A stretch of DNA of 7,554 nucleotides from an uncultured Verrucomicrobiales bacterium (GTDB lineage Bacteria > Verrucomicrobiota > Verrucomicrobiia > Limisphaerales > JACDHS01): assembly GCA_937983475.1 (NCBI GenBank), contig CALJZV010000022.1, positions 1-7,554 of the forward strand, in the 5' to 3' direction. Below the pieces are notes generated by a model that was given only the letters and a program-made list of their open reading frames with translations, searched no databases and was not told the origin of the DNA. The number at the start of each line of letters is the position of its first letter. Positions within the stretch are counted from its first letter, which is position 1. The position numbers and the translations under genes were made by a program. Below are positions 6,747 through 7,554 of this stretch, in pieces.

Positions 6747-7541
6747 ATGAAATGCAAGATTTGCGGGGTTGAAGCGGACACCTTCGGATCAGCGGTCATA
6801 CGAGGCCGCCACACGATCCGTTACTTTGTCTGCCCGGATTGCCGGTTCGTCCAGACCGAGCCACCGCACTGGCTGGCGGAAGCTTACAGCCAGCCCATCA
6901 CGTCGAGCGACGTTGGTTACGTGTCTCGCAATCTTCATCTGGCCCGAATTACCCGTGCGCTGATTCGCGCCGCCTGCAATTCCAACGGACGGTTTGTGGA
7001 TTATGGCGGCGGCTATGGACTGTTTGTTCGGTTGATGCGCGATTCCGGGTTTGATTTTTACAGGGCGGACAAATATTGCCCGAACCTGTTTTGCGGCGGT
7101 TTTGAAGCTGGCGAGAGCGGGTCCAAAAAATTCGATTTGCTGACCGCGTTCGAGGTGTTTGAACACTTGGAACACCCGCTTGCGGAAATTCAGACTATGC
7201 TTGAATACTCGGACAACGTGTTTTTCAGCACCGAACTGATTGCCGATCCTCCGCCACCACCAGACCAATGGTGGTATTACGGCACCGACCACGGACAACA
7301 TATTTCATTGTACTCAAAGAGAGCGCTGCAAGTCCTGGCCGATAAATTCAACCTGCAACTGCGGACCAATGGGCGAAATCTTCACTGGCTTGGGAAAAAC
7401 CCGCCGTCGCGCCTGGCGTTCAATTTGTTCAGCCGAAGCAAAATTGCCGCCATGCTGGATGCATTCTGTCGGCGAGACTCCCTGATGCCGTCCGATCACC
7501 AAAAAATACTCAGGGATCTCAACCGGCATTTCACTCCATGA
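6747..7541 (+). CDS. zinc-ribbon class I SAM-dependent methyltransferase
   Basis: Probable methyltransferase of a sugar or glycan intermediate, 264 residues from ATG 6747. Cys pairs C3-x2-C6 and C29-x2-C32 form an N-terminal zinc ribbon. The Rossmann-fold domain follows: motif I FVDYGGGYGLFV (83-94); an Asp at the end of strand 2 (D108, YRADKY); and FDLLTAFEVFEHLEHP (129-144), the usual post-strand-4 motif of Methyltransf_23-type enzymes. DHGQHISLYSKRAL lies further on. The frame stays open upstream to an ATG at 6609, but 6747 is preferred. AAGGA (6738-6742) lies 4 nt before it, the zinc ribbon begins at once, and the 46 extra residues look like translated promoter DNA. It is divergent from the flippase gene. 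Its stop overlaps a possible downstream start. O-, N- or C-methylation cannot be decided; the C-terminal domain of sugar C-methyltransferases is not evident. Confidence 0.88.
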   Translation: MKCKICGVEADTFGSAVIRGRHTIRYFVCPDCRFVQTEPPHWLAEAYSQPITSSDVGYVSRNLHLARITRALIRAACNSNGRFVDYGGGYGLFVRLMRDSGFDFYRADKYCPNLFCGGFEAGESGSKKFDLLTAFEVFEHLEHPLAEIQTMLEYSDNVFFSTELIADPPPPPDQWWYYGTDHGQHISLYSKRALQVLADKFNLQLRTNGRNLHWLGKNPPSRLAFNLFSRSKIAAMLDAFCRRDSLMPSDHQKILRDLNRHFTP

Positions 7542-7554
7542 TGCCCGTCGCCCT
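7538..7554 (+). CDS. possible start of a downstream gene, cut by the window end
   Basis: The last codon and stop of the methyltransferase gene (CCATGA) overlap an ATGATG. A new frame could begin at 7538 (Met-Met-Pro-Val-Ala) or at 7541 (Met-Pro-Val-Ala). ATGA overlaps are typical of translationally coupled operon genes. No strong ribosome-binding site is visible and only about five codons lie in the window, so nothing can be said about the product. Confidence 0.3.

Noticed and set aside
6412..6814. Short minus-strand frames across the flippase start and the divergent spacer
   Set aside because: They overlap the flippase or methyltransferase genes in other frames and show no conserved features.
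1..7554. CRISPR array, transposon ends, tRNA, riboswitch, phage or defence genes
   Set aside because: Reading both strands showed no regularly spaced repeats, transposase, terminal inverted repeats with target duplications, tRNA cloverleaf or defence-type domains. No undescribed system could be supported.

Overview
The window looks like ordinary chromosomal DNA from a Gram-negative bacterium of moderate GC content. It joins a central-metabolism gene to a surface-polysaccharide cluster. The host cannot be named from sequence alone. The isocitrate dehydrogenase is E. coli-like with two insertions, and the layout would suit a Verrucomicrobia/PVC-type genome, but that is a low-confidence impression.

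Layout. Positions 1-1317 (+) hold the 3' part of an NADP-dependent isocitrate dehydrogenase gene (icd); its start lies before the window. A 59-bp tail-to-tail gap with two small hairpins follows. Four genes on the minus strand, read from right to left, form a likely operon: a Wzx/PST-type flippase (6605-5172), a multi-pass O-antigen polymerase/ligase-like protein (5087-3507), a family 2 glycosyltransferase (3405-2578) and a family 4 glycosyltransferase (2567-1377). Gaps between them are 84, 101 and 10 bp. A 141-bp divergent spacer separates the flippase from a plus-strand class I SAM-dependent methyltransferase with an N-terminal zinc ribbon (6747-7541). The methyltransferase stop overlaps a possible ATG of another gene that runs off the window.

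How the genes fit together. The two glycosyltransferases would add sugars to a lipid-linked oligosaccharide on the cytoplasmic face. The flippase would move it across the inner membrane, and the polymerase/ligase-like protein would polymerise it or transfer it outside. The methyltransferase probably modifies a sugar or glycan of the same pathway. No priming transferase, export channel, chain-length regulator or nucleotide-sugar synthesis gene is in the window, so the cluster must continue to the right or rely on genes elsewhere. icd is a metabolic neighbour with no evident functional link.

I found no CRISPR array, transposon, tRNA, rRNA, phage gene, toxin-antitoxin pair or defence system, and no convincing undescribed system. 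No gene-free stretch exceeds 300 bp. The better leads are the icd insertions, the zinc-ribbon methyltransferase, the polymerase-versus-ligase question and a terminator-like structure inside the polysaccharide operon.
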